Position numbers and translations under genes: made by a program
The notes under the pieces: model-generated
The model's database searches: none
What the model was told of the DNA's origin: nothing
The model's input: the letters and a program-made list of their open reading frames with translations, nothing else
Shown here: positions 50,732-62,497 of the stretch, one piece after another
Layout of the letters: every line of letters starts with the position of its first letter
Position numbering within the stretch: the stretch's first letter is position 1
NCBI GenBank assembly: GCA_014529385.2
Contig: CM043959.1
Location: 65,226,253-65,290,252, forward strand
Source of the DNA: Adiantum capillus-veneris
Lineage: Eukaryota > Streptophyta > Polypodiopsida > Polypodiales > Pteridaceae
Reading direction: 5' to 3'
DNA: 64,000 bases

Positions 50732-53552
50732 AAGAGTTTTTATCCTCGAAAACACAAGTGGTAATATCTGCGTAAAAACACTGATGTTTTATTTATTGAC
50801 CTCCCATACGTGGGCCAAATGTCCATATGACTGATACTTTGTGCAGTGTGAGGAGGTTCAATGAAACCAAGAGCAACATCTTGATTTTCAACATTCTTGT
50901 CCTATTGCAACCACTTGTATTTAAATGGGAACTCAATTTACAACTCACTTGAGTACTTTAAAGGAGTAATCGGAAAAATGAAAGAAAACCTTGGCGTCAC
51001 TTCCATGCAGTCGCGAGCCAGATTCCCAACTCTCGTGAGTAGCTTGAAAAGCTCATAGCTACTAAGGGATAGAATAGGGAGTGTCCTCATGCTAGACTTC
51101 TGAACATTTTGGAACACACAGAACTACATGTTCACCCCTAATGAAGGTTACTTGCCAACATACTTTGTCAGCACACCTATTAAGTCCTTGACTTTTGAAA
51201 CTATTGAAATGGTATCCAACCCCACCACAACAGGTGTTCAAAGTTGAAAACCTTACTTAAGCAAACTCTAGAATAGGGAGAGCATCACCCATTCCGAATT
51301 CGTTATGCTAATGTATGCTCTTAGCAGATTCTTTAGCAAAAAATACTTGTAAGCTACCCATCCAACACGGAATGAATAGCAGTAGTAAGAGTGAGGTGCT
51401 TTCCCCCAACCACTTACAGACAGTCTTCTACGACCGACGATAAACTATGACTCAACCATTGAGTATCCAACCATATATTTGATATGGAGTGGAGATAACC
51501 AATTAGGTTGAAAGCAAGTTGGACTGGAGAAGCTCATAGAGTTTAGACCATCCAACCACAGAAACCCATCCTGAGCCAGTACCTTGTATGGCAGGGTGTA
51601 AACTCATAATAAAGTTGTAGTAGAGATTGCACTTGTAGTCCAGAAAGGTATAAAAAGAATAAAGTCCATGAATTTGCATGCCGCTCCAAATAAATCAGTG
51701 TTAAACACTAGGGCCCATAACACCTAGTGTACATGCATTTAACACAAACTTATCCAAACCGCAATTCCATGACGAGACTTTACACGGTCCATACGGGAAA
51801 GCCTGGCAACCAAAGTTGGACCATAATAGAATGTGACAACCCAGTCACACCTAGGTACCAACTATGAGACATTCTCATGAACGTAGCATAGTTGGCTATA
51901 TGTAGAAACGACCCTCCGTTAAGGTGGTTTCACAACACTTGTAATCGAAACAAGTCTGTACTTAGTACCCGACAATTTCTAGCCACTTAAATTGTTCCTG
52001 ATACGGTGTGCTCCAAATGGTCAAATAAACGAATGCGACCAGCACGTAGGGACTTCGCCGCGACACATCATTAGGAATTAGGTGCCAGTGTCAATCCCAA
52101 AGATTCACATTCACCACATGTGGAATATGTCTCAAATAAGGATGGTAGAGAAAGCGACATCCATCAAGCACAAATTGTACTTGTGTGTGGAGGAAACTAT
52201 GAACACTCTGCGACGCGAGTGAGAGGGATCCTCATTATCTTTTTGTTGCAAAAAGATTCAAACCCATGAAGGTATCTTGATGAACAGGGAAGGGAGAAAA
52301 TAACAATATTTTTTCAAAATGCTATGCTCGTCCATGACCTTGTCACTTGGCTAACAAGTTGGATGAAAGCCTTTTAGCGCAAACATCCCGGTTATATAAC
52401 GCAAACAAGCTTAATTGGAAAGAAAAATAAATCTAAAAAACATTTACTTACAAGGAGCTGGAAAGTATCTGACACTAACCCAAAAGTCAAGTACAACCTG
52501 CAACCTATAAGCGTACTATATCAAAATTTCTTCGACCTGCTAATCACTAACATTAGAGATTAGTGAAGAGGAAGAAATTGAACCTGTGACCATGGGTGTT
52601 GCCTTGGCAATCCAAACCCCTGGGTATATCTTACCAAACCAACCCCCTCGGTGAAAGGGTGAAAAGAACCTTTGGACTATCCCTTGACAGATAATTGTTC
52701 TTAAAAGACAAAGTGTGAAGGTGTCCAAAAATGACCATCAACACGTAGCATGTGATTTAGTAATCACATATGTGGTCATACCACAAAACTCTGCTCCTAT
52801 ATGCACACCTAATGCTATAGAGAAAATAAGAGATCCATGTCGGTCGGGACTCCGAGATCTTATGGATTGCCATGCTGTTTGAAATGCTTCCTGCATCTAT
52901 ACGTTGTGTTATAGATCAGCCTATGTGAGTGTAAGTTCATAAAAAACTCAACTCAATCTTTGCACCAAAACATGTAGTGCTTACAAAATACCCAAACATA
53001 TGTAATCGTGCAAGGCACGTCTACCAGCAACTTCTTATGCCTAGCATATAGCTCATCCTATAAGCATGCAACAATCTATCGTGATGACGCTCACATCAAG
53101 AGAGGTAACCGAAATCATATCGGGACCGTCCTAGTGTGTAGGGGACGAGGAGAACTTAAATATGGCGCTTTGCCTATGAAGTAAGGCCTAAATATAGGTT
53201 CCTTTTAGTGGTGGTTTGCGATGACAGCAACAAAAAGAAAATTATGGGAAACAATTCATAACTAATATTGTCCTTGACAGAGTGACTGTGTGAGGACGGA
53301 AGCGTACTTTATACCACCTGGGTAGCATGCCTTGTATACAAAAGTGGAATCCCGTGGCTACCGTGACAGTCATAAACGTTAAAGTTAACACCATAAGTGC
53401 CTTGCACCAATTGGACTGGTAGGGATTCGGTGAGATGATATCCCGATTAATGTAGGTGCCCCAAACTTGGTTGCCACTGCTCTTGACACCAAGTCAATCG
53501 AAGCATGAAATAGAAGCCGTGCTTCACGTGAAATTGGCCAAGCATTTGGCTG
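50732..53552 (-). other. M2 internal region, non-coding
   Basis: Aligns in blocks with M1 7582-10030 and contains, near 50745-50790, the uninterrupted version of the site copia-1 occupies in M1. No ORF resembles a known domain. From ~53090 it is duplicated at 61053 onward. Confidence 0.7.
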
Positions 53553-53778
53553 TGTTACCATATACATGTGGTAGTGATGTGTGTGAACACCCTAGGACCG
53601 TCGGGGCATTTTTTCCCTCTTTAGGAGGTTTTTCCCCCGTGCATTGTATATACGCCCATCACTCTAGGGCTATCAATCTTTCCATTGCACACTAAGTAAC
53701 ACGCTCTCTATTGTGTGCCTTGAGCTTCCTTCGTCTTCTCCAAGCTGTGTGTGTTTCTTTGCAACCCTAATTCCAACA
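53553..53778 (+). repeat. Copia-2 5' LTR
   Basis: 226 bp, TGTTACCATATACATG to AATTCCAACA. A TATATA at 53647-53652 is a plausible TATA box. Confidence 0.92.
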
Positions 53779-53780
53779 TT

Positions 53781-53792
53781 TGGTATCAGAGC
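53781..53792 (+). other. Copia-2 primer binding site
   Basis: TGGTATCAGAGC, a perfect initiator-Met-tRNA type, two bases after the LTR. Confidence 0.92.
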
Positions 53793-54140
53793 AGGTGACG
53801 TCCTCCCGGGCTTAGTCGCCAGCTGCTCCAGCACACGCCTGCTCACATTCTCTGATTTCAGTGAGCTTTGGCAAGCGTTCGCAGGTCGACAAATATTTTG
53901 GGGGTACTCGTAGAGCCTTGTCTGCTCATAATTTTGATTTGGGCTCATTTCGGCCTCCGTTTCCACTACAAGCAGTACTGCACAGACTATTTCGTCATTT
54001 TGTGCAGAATTTCTATCAGTGCCGTTTTCTGCCTAACAGGTGTCTTATAGTCCTCTACGGTTTGTGCTATATAGCACAGGTTGTTCCCGCTCCGTTTCTC
54101 CTATTTTCGGGCAGCTTTCACATCAGGTGCAGCATTTACC

Positions 54141-55200
54141 ATGGCTGACAACAACAACACAGATGTGTTCAAGATGTTTGCTGCTGAGGACAGGTTGGAT
54201 GGGGACAACTACCCTATGTGGGCTGATATGATGCAACATGTTCTTGTGTCAAAGGGTGTCTGGAACATTTTGCAGGGCATTGATGTACGTCCTGGTTCTG
54301 AGGATGTAGGCGATGTTGAGGATGTTGCAGGTCTTGCTGCAAGGATTGCAGGTGTTAGAGTTGTTTTGCCTACGGCAGAACAAGCTCGTTGGGATGTTAA
54401 GGATGCGCAGGCTCATGCATTGATTGCGTTGTCTGTGAAGCGCACCATTGTTCCTCACATCCGTTCAGCAAAATCTGCAAAACAGGCTTGGGATATTCTA
54501 GCAGGTCTTTATGCAAGCCGCAATGAGGCTAAAATTGCTTTGCTGCGTAAAGAGCTGGAGTCGAAGATTATGCATGAGGAAGATGATATGGACACTTTCC
54601 TTGCTAGTGTCAAGGATATCAATGAGAAACTTATTTCTGCAGGTGAAGTCATTTCAGACAGTTCCCTTGTGCAGACTGTTCTTGATGCCTTACCAGATTC
54701 TTACCAGACTTTTGCTAGTACTTGGAGACTTATGACCCAAGGAAATCCAAAAGTTGTCAAGTTTGATGCATTATGCACATTGCTATTGCAAGAGTCACTT
54801 TCCAGAAAAAACAAGACTAGACAGCGTGCAATTGAACAGGCTTTTATTGCTTCTCAAAGAAAGGGTGGTAACAGGAATGCAACCACTTCTTATGGTTCTG
54901 TTGCGAGTGGCAAAAATTCTGTTCCTAATGCTTCTGCTGGCAGCAATTCGTCTGGAAATTCTGGTGATAAGGGCAAAAAGAAGATGCGTTGACATTATTG
55001 TAAAGCTAATGATCACTTGATCAAGTCGTGTCCTAAGTTGAAGGTCAAAGAGGCTAAGAAGAAAGAGGGTGGTTCCACTGCAAATGCTGGTTCCACTACA
55101 AATGCAGCCATTGTTGAGTCTTTTGTGAAAGGAGACTGTGTTGCTGATGTTGATGCAGAATGGGCTTTTAGTGCAGAGTGCACTTACAATCCTGCTGTCC
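54141..55200 (+). pseudogene. gag: Copia-2 Gag and zinc knuckle
   Basis: The start MADNNNTDVFKMFAAEDRLD (54141) is chosen over the upstream Met because it matches plant copia gag openings. Residues include NYPMWADMM and the UBN2-like helices (AKQAWDILAGLYASRNEAKI, MDTFLASVKDINEKLISAG, DALPDSYQTF). At 54990-54992 a TGA replaces the first Cys of the zinc knuckle; the rest, HYCKANDHLIKSC, continues in the same frame to about 55200. The capsid portion is intact. Nucleocapsid would need UGA read-through. Confidence 0.9.
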
Positions 55201-55975
55201 ATGATGCATGCTTGTCAGTTTGTTGTAGATTCACATGTGTGGTATTTCGACAGTGGTGCTACAAAGCACATTACCTCACATCGTGAATTGTTTACCTCTC
55301 TAGAGTCTGTCCCTCATGGGAATTCAGTCGCTTGTGCCAACAACGCCTCTTATCCAGTTCAAGGAGTTGGAAAGATTGTGCTCACTGCTGCTAATGGCAG
55401 TTCCTTCACACTTGTTGATGCACTTTATGTACCTGGGATCAAGAAGAATATCTTGTCTGTATCCGCACTTGCTAGACTTGGACTTGTAGTCAAATTTGTG
55501 GATGACAGATGTACAGTTCATGATCTCACTTTTGGTGATGAAATTGTTGCATCTGGGCTTTTGTGCCGTGGGTTGTATAAGCTCACTTTGTATGACAAGT
55601 GTGGAAAAAAAATTTCAAATGCTGTTGCAGATTCAAGGGCTATTTCAGATGCAAAACTTTGGCATACACGTTTTGGTCATCTGAATTTTGCTAGTTTGCT
55701 GCGTTTGCAGAAATCTGATATGGTTGCTTCTTTGCCGCCTCTTGAAGCCCCTGTCAAACATGTTTGTGAAGGCTGTATTTTGGGTAAGATGCAACGTTCT
55801 AAATTTCCAAAGGATGGTTCAGTTCACGCCACATGCAGGTTGCAGCTTGTGCATAGTGATAATTGTGGACCCATGCAAACTCCGTCCTTGGGCAATTACC
55901 TGTACTTCGTGAATTTCATTGATGATTACTCCAGGCATGCATGGGTATTTCCGCTTAAAGCGAAGTCCGAAGTTT
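55200..55975 (+). pseudogene. pol: Copia-2 protease, GAG-pre-integrase and integrase start
   Basis: Frame 1. Protease active site in WYFDSGATKHIT (~55240), then LYVPGIKKNILSVSAL. GAG-pre-integrase DAKLWHTRFGHLNFASLL is followed by the zinc part CEGCILGKM. The first integrase Asp is in LVHSDNCGPM, followed by FVNFIDDYSRHAWVF. The frame is lost at ~55975. Confidence 0.92.
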
Positions 55976-55976
55976 T

Positions 55977-56948
55977 ATGTGCTTCAAACAATTTCTGGCT
56001 ATGGCTGAAAATGTCTCGAAATGTACTATGGGCACCCTCCGTTTCGATCGAGGGGGGGAGTATATGTCTCATGAATTTAATGCATTTCTTGCTAGTCGTG
56101 GGATAAAACACCAATATACAGTGTCTTATGCACCTCAGCAAAATGGTGTTGCTGAGAGGAAAAACAGGTCACTGACGGAAATGGCACAATGTATGGTCAA
56201 AAGTCAAGCTTTGCCGCATTCTTTTTGGCTTGAGGCCATCATGTGTGCCACTTATGTACTTAATAGATGTCCTACGAAAGCTTTGCAATCTATTACTCCA
56301 TATGAAGCATGGCATGATAGAAAGCCTTCTATTGAGCACATGCGTGTTTTTGGCTGTTTGGCATATTCTTTGGTGCCACAAGTGCAGCGTAGAAAATTGG
56401 ATGATAAGGCTGTCAAATGTATTTTTGTTGGTTATAGTGTTGAAAGCAAAGGTTACAGGTTATATCATCCACAAACAAAACGTATTCTGGTTTCTCGAGA
56501 TGTAGTCTTTGTGGAAGATTCTGTTCAGCCCTTACTGTCATGTACTAGAGACAATAATGTAAGCTCACAGGACATTTATGACACTTTGTTGCCTCTTTTT
56601 AGTGGTGGAAATACGAATGTAAGTTCCAATGAGGAAAATGTACAGCCTATGGGGATTTCTGAAAATGTTACAGATCAGCCTATTACTGATGCAGATGTAC
56701 ATGATGTACTTGATGAGGAAAGGACTGAAAATGAGCAGGCTAGAGGTATGCCAAAATGGCTGGTGCACACTTTACGTGACAGTAAATTGGATGCACCTTT
56801 GTCTAGTCGTACTTGTTTAGGCTCTCGCCATGCATCTTATGCATCAGATTGTTATGCTTTGGTTGTGTCTAGTTTACATGATGTTGAGGAGCCTCTGTCT
56901 TTTGATGAAGCACAGAATTCAAAAAATTGGATGGGTGCCATGCAATGA
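55977..56948 (+). pseudogene. int: Copia-2 integrase core and C-terminus
   Basis: 323 codons in frame 3. The second Asp is in RFDRGGEY and the Glu in NGVAERKN. FWLEAIMCATYVLNRCPTKA, HMRVFGCLAY and KCIFVGYS follow. The polar linker leads into the RT region (EEPLSFDEAQNSKNWMGAMQ). It ends at TGA 56946-56948, in frame with RT. Confidence 0.92.
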
Positions 56949-58428
56949 GAATATGATGCACTTATAGAAAATGACACATGGACTTTATGTGATTTGCCTC
57001 CTGGCAAAAAGGCCATTGGTACGAAGTGGGTTTACAAGTTGAAACGCAAGCCGGATGGTGAGATCGATTGCCATAAGGCTCGACTTGTTGCAAAGGGTTA
57101 TGCACAGCAAAAAGGCATAGATTATGAAGAGACTTTTGCTCCCACTTGTCATATGACTACTGTGCATTTTCTATATGCATTGGCAGCTCATTTTGGTTGG
57201 GATGTACATCAATCAGACATTGTTACTGCTTTCTTGAATGGTGACATATTTGAGGAAGTTTATGTAACGCAGCCTCGTGGTTTTGTCATAAAAGGACAAG
57301 AGGACAAAGTGTGCAGATGTAAGAAGGCTTTGTATGGGTTGAAGCAATCTCCACGTGATTGGTATGAGAAATCTAACACTCATTTAGTTAAACGAGGCTT
57401 TCATAATAGTCCAACAGAAAGCACATTGTATGTAAAGCGTGAGGATGATGTATTTCTCATTGTGATTCTTTATGTTGATGATTTGCTGATCACTGGACCA
57501 AATGAGAGACATATTGCTGAATTTAAGGCTGATTTGAATGCTTCTTTCAAGATGAAAGATTTGGGGCTATTGCATCATTACTTGGGTATACAGTTTAAGC
57601 AGTGTGATGGTGGTATTGCCTTGTGTCAGAAAAGTTACATAGAGACATTGCTATGTAAGTTTGGACTTGAGAATTGCAAACCTATTTCCACTCCCATGGA
57701 AACAGGTTTGAAGTTGAGTCTACATGATGCTGGCGATCCTGCTGATGTCACTCTTTACCAAACTGTTGTTGGCTGCCTCATTTATGTATGCAACACGAGG
57801 CCGGATATTCAGTTTGCAGTCTTACAAGTCAGCAGATTTATGCATAGCCCAGGGTCTAAGCATTGGCAGGCTGTCAAGAGGATTTTCCGCTACCTTAGTG
57901 GCACTTTACATCTTGGATTGTTTTATCCCCAGGGGGGATCATTGCCGCCAGACTTACATGCTTTTTCGAACTCAGATTGGGCTGGTTGTTTTGACACGCG
58001 AGTTTCCACAAGTGGTTTTTGTTTCATGCTTGGCAGTTCATGTATATCTTGGTTGAGGAAGAAGCAACCTACTGTGGCCACTTCGAGTTGTGAGGCTGAG
58101 TACAGGGCAGTCTTCACAGCTACGGTTGAGTGTGTATGGCTCAGACGCCTTATGGGCTGATTTGGGTGTTGGACAGGACACTGCCAACGCTATCTACACT
58201 GACAGTCAGAGCGCATTGGCAGTTGCGAGGAACCCAGTTTTTCATGCTCGCACAAAGCACATTGAGGTGCATTACCACTATGTCAGGGAGAGGCTCTCAG
58301 CAAGAGAGATCAGCTTGGCTTATGTGCCAACACAGGACAACCTTGCAGATCTTTTCACAAAGGCATTGTCTCGTGAGAAGCTTGAAGCTTTCCGCAAAGC
58401 TTTGGGCTTACTCCCCTTTGTGGACTGA
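56949..58428 (+). pseudogene. pol: Copia-2 reverse transcriptase and RNase H
   Basis: RT motifs: KWVYKLKRKPDGEIDCHKAR, ARLVAKGYAQQKGIDYEETF, QSDIVTAFLNGDI, ALYGLKQSPRDW and the catalytic ILYVDDLLITG. RNase H begins SNSDWAGC (the family usually has an Asp where Asn stands) with SSCEAEYRA. At ~58150 the frame changes and continues TDSQSALAVARNPVFHART and DNLADLFTKALSREKL, ending at 58428. Confidence 0.93.
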
Positions 58429-58490
58429 TCATGTCCTCGGGGCATGGCACTTCCCTTACTCATGTTCCAGCTCTCGTTCACCGCATCACT

Positions 58491-58500
58491 CCAGGGGGGA
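58491..58500 (+). other. Copia-2 polypurine tract
   Basis: CCAGGGGGGA two bases before the first 3' LTR copy. Confidence 0.85.
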
Positions 58501-58502
58501 TT

Positions 58503-58937
58503 TGTTACCATATACATGTGGTAGTGATGTGTGTGAACACACTAGGACCGCCGGGGCATTTTTTCCCTCTTTAGGAGGTTTTTTCCCCCGTGCATTGTAT
58601 ATACGCCCATCACTCTAGGGCTATTAATCTTTCCATTGCACACTAAGTAACACACTCTCTATTGTGTGCCTTCCTTCGTCTTCTCCAAGCTGTGTGTGTT
58701 TCTCTGTTGTTACCATATACATGTGGTAGTGATGTGTGTAAACACACTAGGACCGCCGGGGCATTTTTTCCCTCTTTAGGAGGTTTTTTCCCCCGTGCAT
58801 TGTATATATACCCATCACTCTAGGGCTATCAATCTTTCCATTGCACACTAAGTAACACACTCTCTATTGTGTGCCTTGATCTTCCTTCGTCTTCTCCAAG
58901 CCAGTGTGTGTGTTTCTCTGCAACCCTAATTCCAACA
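58503..58937 (+). repeat. Copia-2 tandem 3' LTRs (partial plus full)
   Basis: 58503-58706 is an LTR lacking its last ~20 bases. 58708-58937 is a full LTR. Both copies share differences from the 5' LTR (ACACACTAGGACCGCC against ACACCCTAGGACCGTC), so they arose by duplication of one 3' LTR. Target repeats flank the whole. Confidence 0.92.
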
Positions 58938-59304
58938 GGCTATGCACAACAAACAATATTATGACACGTATATCATATACACCCTAATGCATTGATCTTG
59001 TATGCATCTCATAATGTTGTCGGGCGGCTGATCGTATAAGATGAGATTATGGAACTGGTCGTACCAAAAATGATTATATCGGAAAAGAAATTGGGGCATA
59101 ACATTACCCAATTCAAAAAATGGACAATACTCTGAAAAGCCACATGTACGTATGAAGACATATAACTACTGTGCTCTGCACCAAAATTGGAGTTTATGTC
59201 GAATCAGGAACTAATGCATCATGCTTACGTTGTTGGACATGTGGAGACTGCTTTTTTTGATGTGTTCCTAAGCAAATAAAGAATAATTTTTGACTTTTTT
59301 CACA

Positions 59305-59928
59305 TCAAAAGTCGGATTGTGATAGTCGCTCCTTGACCACATTGGTCACGACCAAATCTGTTCCTACAACCGAATTATCTTGTGCATGTTGGATCTCTTT
59401 GGTCATAACTAGTGGGTAGACAACCTTGTGGGTTTTCGGCAAGTGAGAAGTTGATTCTGGTAGCATATTGTAAATTAATTGTGTGAGATTTTCCACTTGC
59501 GTAGCCAATATTTGGACCCGTACAGCTAGCTTGCGAAATCGGGCCTCAAAAGTTTGCCAGTCCTCTCGAGTGACAAACGCCGTGGTTTCCGGCAAGTTAC
59601 GATCATCCTCTAGAATATAAAACACACTCTGAGGAGGAGGTGTAGATACTTGCGGAGAGAAAGATAGACTGCCTGGGTATGCATCATCCGTCCCTGTTGC
59701 CACGTGGGTACCCTCCGTGAGAGTATCCGGCCACGCGGCATCCACAAGTGGAGCAGACTCCAAGTATTCGAAGTCAAACATGCGTTGATCATCAATTTTT
59801 GCACTCATGGCAAAAACGTGGTGTGCGAACAAAGGAGAAAACAATACCTTGGAGTACAAAAATGCGCGTAGCCGTACCGAACGCAGAAACTCATAACAGA
59901 GGCCGGTGATTAGTTGTGCTAATTCCAC
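59305..59928 (-). CDS. M2 207-codon ORF of unknown function
   Basis: Unrecognised. An internal Met at residue ~41 (MSAKIDDQRMFDFEYLESAP) is the more gag-like start. The middle is acidic and Pro/Ser-rich (SFSPQVSTPPPQSVFYILED). Residues ~125-160 (TFEARFRKLAVRVQILATQV, ENLTQLIYNML) have heptad spacing of Leu/Val typical of a coiled coil. There is no zinc knuckle, protease or membrane segment. It sits ~700 bases past the primer site, where gag would be. The tandem copy at 61874-62497 is also open. Confidence 0.5.
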   Translation of the reverse strand: MELAQLITGLCYEFLRSVRLRAFLYSKVLFSPLFAHHVFAMSAKIDDQRMFDFEYLESAPLVDAAWPDTLTEGTHVATGTDDAYPGSLSFSPQVSTPPPQSVFYILEDDRNLPETTAFVTREDWQTFEARFRKLAVRVQILATQVENLTQLIYNMLPESTSHLPKTHKVVYPLVMTKEIQHAQDNSVVGTDLVVTNVVKERLSQSDF

Positions 59929-60630
59929 CTGCGGTGGTAAAGAAGGTGAACTTCAAATCGTCGATGAAATTGAAGGTGTTGAAAAATTTGAGCTTCCTAA
60001 ATAACTTGCTCGCATCGTATGCAGTCCAGCAAGTTGCAAGTCACCGAATGTAGACTTGATGAACGATCTTGCAAACATTCGTTGGAAATTTTTGATCCGA
60101 AATTTCTAGTGTTCAAAACCTGCGAAGCTCTAAAAAATGGTCAAAACTGCAAGTGCCGCTTGTTTCGGTTCACGAGCAGATACTCGAGGTCGAGCGTCGA
60201 CCAAGGCAAAGCGTAGGATGGGCTGCTTAGTTGGTCCAAAGGGATTGGCCAAGTGGGGATGGCCAAACCCCTTAGGGTAAACTTTTTTGTAAAAAAAAAA
60301 TGGCGAGCCCTGCTCTGTACGAAGCCGCCTGCGCTTGCGCCTTGCAAGTGATCTGCACCTCGCTAAACCCCGAATCTGAGGGTGCTACAGTGACGTGATT
60401 TGCCAAGCTCCCCAAGGCGCTCCAATCCAGCCCAAAAACGTGCAGTTCTCTAGCGGTTGAACTTCGTTTCTCTCCCCGACTTAGGATGGCTAACCACGGT
60501 TCTTCCTCCCCGGCTTAGAGAGGTAGCACACAAGCTAACAAACCTCGGCTTCTCCTTGCCCGCCTGAGTGGAGCTCTTCTCGACGCCTTTCCTTCTCACC
60601 TCATGCACATGCATAAGCTGAAAATGGGTG

Positions 60631-60642
60631 GCTCTGATACCA
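60631..60642 (-). other. M2 primer binding site
   Basis: GCTCTGATACCA, one base before the LTR. Perfect initiator-Met-tRNA type on the element strand. Confidence 0.9.
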
Positions 60643-60643
60643 G

Positions 60644-60829
60644 TGTAAGAACTAGGGATGCTAGACCATAGGATCCTCCTCCCAACCCCCGATTATATAG
60701 GCGGGTTCCTAGCCCCTGGCCCTAGACGGATCCCCTGTCCACACTGTCTAGCCCGCCCCCTGGCCGTAGTCTGTGACCACCCTAGTCCTTAGGTTTGGGC
60801 CTTGCCCCTATGGAACCCTTGTCCTGACA
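60644..60829 (-). repeat. M2 5' LTR
   Basis: 186 bp, with TATATA at 60694-60699 as a possible TATA box. Followed by GTTAC. Confidence 0.9.
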
Positions 60830-61052
60830 GTTACCACAACAACCACCTTGCCCACCAAGCCAATCCGAGGGGACAAACTACGCACTTAGCAAATTCCTAT
60901 CGATAGTCAAGTTCCACAAGAGGTGGAGAGCTATTGTTTTGAATCTTGGGGTAGCTTATGGCGAAAACTTTATGGACTTATCCATGCCACCTTGAAACTA
61001 GAGAAAACAATGGATCGAAAAGGCTTGGGGTTGCCACCAAAGGGATAGCGTT
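60830..61052. repeat. Host repeat unit to the right of M2
   Basis: ~220 bp from CCACAACAACCACCTTGCCC to GGGATAGCGTTG. It recurs at 63400-63622 and in part at 63623-63780. It is the continuation of block H. Confidence 0.8.
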
Positions 61053-61873
61053 GCTCACATCAAGAGAGGTAACCAAAATCATATCCGGACCATCCTAGTG
61101 TGTAGGGGACAAGGAGAACTTAAATATGGCACTTTGCCTATGAAGTAAGGCCTAAATATAGGTTTCTTTTAGTGGTGGTTTGCGATGACAGCAACAAAAA
61201 GAAAATTATGGGAAACAATTCATAACTAATATTTTCCTTGACAGAGTGACTGTGTGAGGACGGAAGCGTACTTTATACCACCTGGGTAGCATGCCTTGTA
61301 TACAAAAGTGGAAGCCCGTGGCTACCGTGACATTCATAAACGTAAAAGTTAACACCATAAGTGCCTTGGACCGATTGGACTGGTAGGGATTCGGTGGAAA
61401 GATATCCTGATTAATGTAGGTGCCCCAAACTTAGTTGCCACTGCTCTTGACGCCAAGTCAATCGTAGCATGAAATAGAAGCCGTGTTTCACGTGAAATTG
61501 GCCAAGCATTTGGCTATGCACAACAAACGATATTATGACACGTATATCATATACACCCTAATGCACTGATCTTGTATGCATCTCATAATGTTGTCGGCTG
61601 ATCGTATAAGACGAGATTATGGAACTGGTCGTACCAAAAATGATTATATCAGAAAAGAAATTGGGGCATACACTACCCAATTGAAAAAATGGACAATACT
61701 CTGAAAAGCCACATGCACATATGAAGACATATAACTACTGTGCCCTGCACCAAAACTGGAGTTTATGTCGAATCACGAACTAATGCATCATGCTTACGTT
61801 GTCGGACATGTGGACACTGCTTTTTTTTATGTGTTCCTAAGCAAATAAAGCATAATTTTTTACTTTTTTCACA

Positions 61874-62497
61874 TCAAAAGTCGGATTGTGATAGTCGCTT
61901 CTTGACCACGTTGGTCACGACCAAATCTGTTCCTACAACCGAATTATCTTGTGCATGTTGGATCTCTTTGGTCATAACTGGTGGGTAGACAACCTCTTCG
62001 GTTTTCGGAAAGTGAGAAGTTGATTCTGGTAGCATATTGTAAATTAATCGTGTGAGATTTTCCACTTGCGTAGCCAATATTTGGACCCGTACAGCTAGCT
62101 TGCGAAATCGGGCCTCAAAAGTTTGCGAGTCCTGTCTAGTGACAAACGACCTGGCATCCGGCAAGTTACGATCATCCTCTAGAATATAAAACACGCTCTG
62201 AGGAGGAGGTGTAGATACTTGCGGAGAGAAAGATAGCCTGCTTGGGTATGCATCATCCGTCCCTGTTGCCACGTGGGTACCCTCCGTGAGAGTATCCGGC
62301 CACGCGGCATCCACAAGTGGAGCAGACTCCAAGTATTCGAAGTCAAACATGCGTTGATCATCAATTTTTGCACTCATGGCGAAAACGTGGTGTGCGAACA
62401 AAGGAGAAAACAATACCTTGGAGTACAAAAATGTGCGTAGCCGTACCGAACGCAGAAACTCATAGCAGAGGCCGGTGATTAGCTGTGCTAATTCCAC
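61874..62497 (-). CDS. Second copy of the 207-codon M-element ORF
   Basis: Same length and frame as 59305-59928, with about a dozen residue differences clustered around the LEDDRNLP segment and near the C-terminus. No stop has arisen in either copy. The coiled-coil-like stretch is preserved. Many changes are non-synonymous, so selection is not demonstrated. Confidence 0.45.
   Translation of the reverse strand: MELAQLITGLCYEFLRSVRLRTFLYSKVLFSPLFAHHVFAMSAKIDDQRMFDFEYLESAPLVDAAWPDTLTEGTHVATGTDDAYPSRLSFSPQVSTPPPQSVFYILEDDRNLPDARSFVTRQDSQTFEARFRKLAVRVQILATQVENLTRLIYNMLPESTSHFPKTEEVVYPPVMTKEIQHAQDNSVVGTDLVVTNVVKKRLSQSDF

Larger units (their letters stand above)
53553..58937 (+). mobile_element. 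Copia-2: young but inactivated Ty1/copia element nested in M2
   Basis: 5' LTR 53553-53778, primer site 53781-53792, gag, protease, integrase, RT, RNase H, polypurine tract 58491-58500. The 3' end carries one partial and one full LTR in tandem. Target copies are GGCTG (53548-53552) and GGCTA (58938-58942), and the empty site GGCTA is at 61512-61516 in the duplicated unit. Lesions: TGA at 54990-54992, frame changes at ~55200, ~55975 and ~58150, and TGA at 56946-56948. Confidence 0.95.
50529..60829 (-). mobile_element. M2: short-LTR non-autonomous retrotransposon containing copia-2
   Basis: 186-bp LTRs at 50529-50714 and 60644-60829 (TGTAAGAACT...CCTTGTCCTGACA). Perfect duplications GTTAC lie at 50524-50528 and 60830-60834. 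The polypurine tract is next to the left LTR and the Met-tRNA primer site next to the right, so it reads right to left. Without copia-2 the internal part is about 4.5 kb. It aligns with M1 over much of 50715-53000 and contains one 207-codon ORF near the 5' end. No pol is visible. Confidence 0.88.

Noticed and set aside
59610-59804. 64-codon ORF antiparallel-frame companion to the 207-codon M2 ORF
   Set aside because: It overlaps the larger ORF in another frame and is conserved only because the DNA is duplicated.
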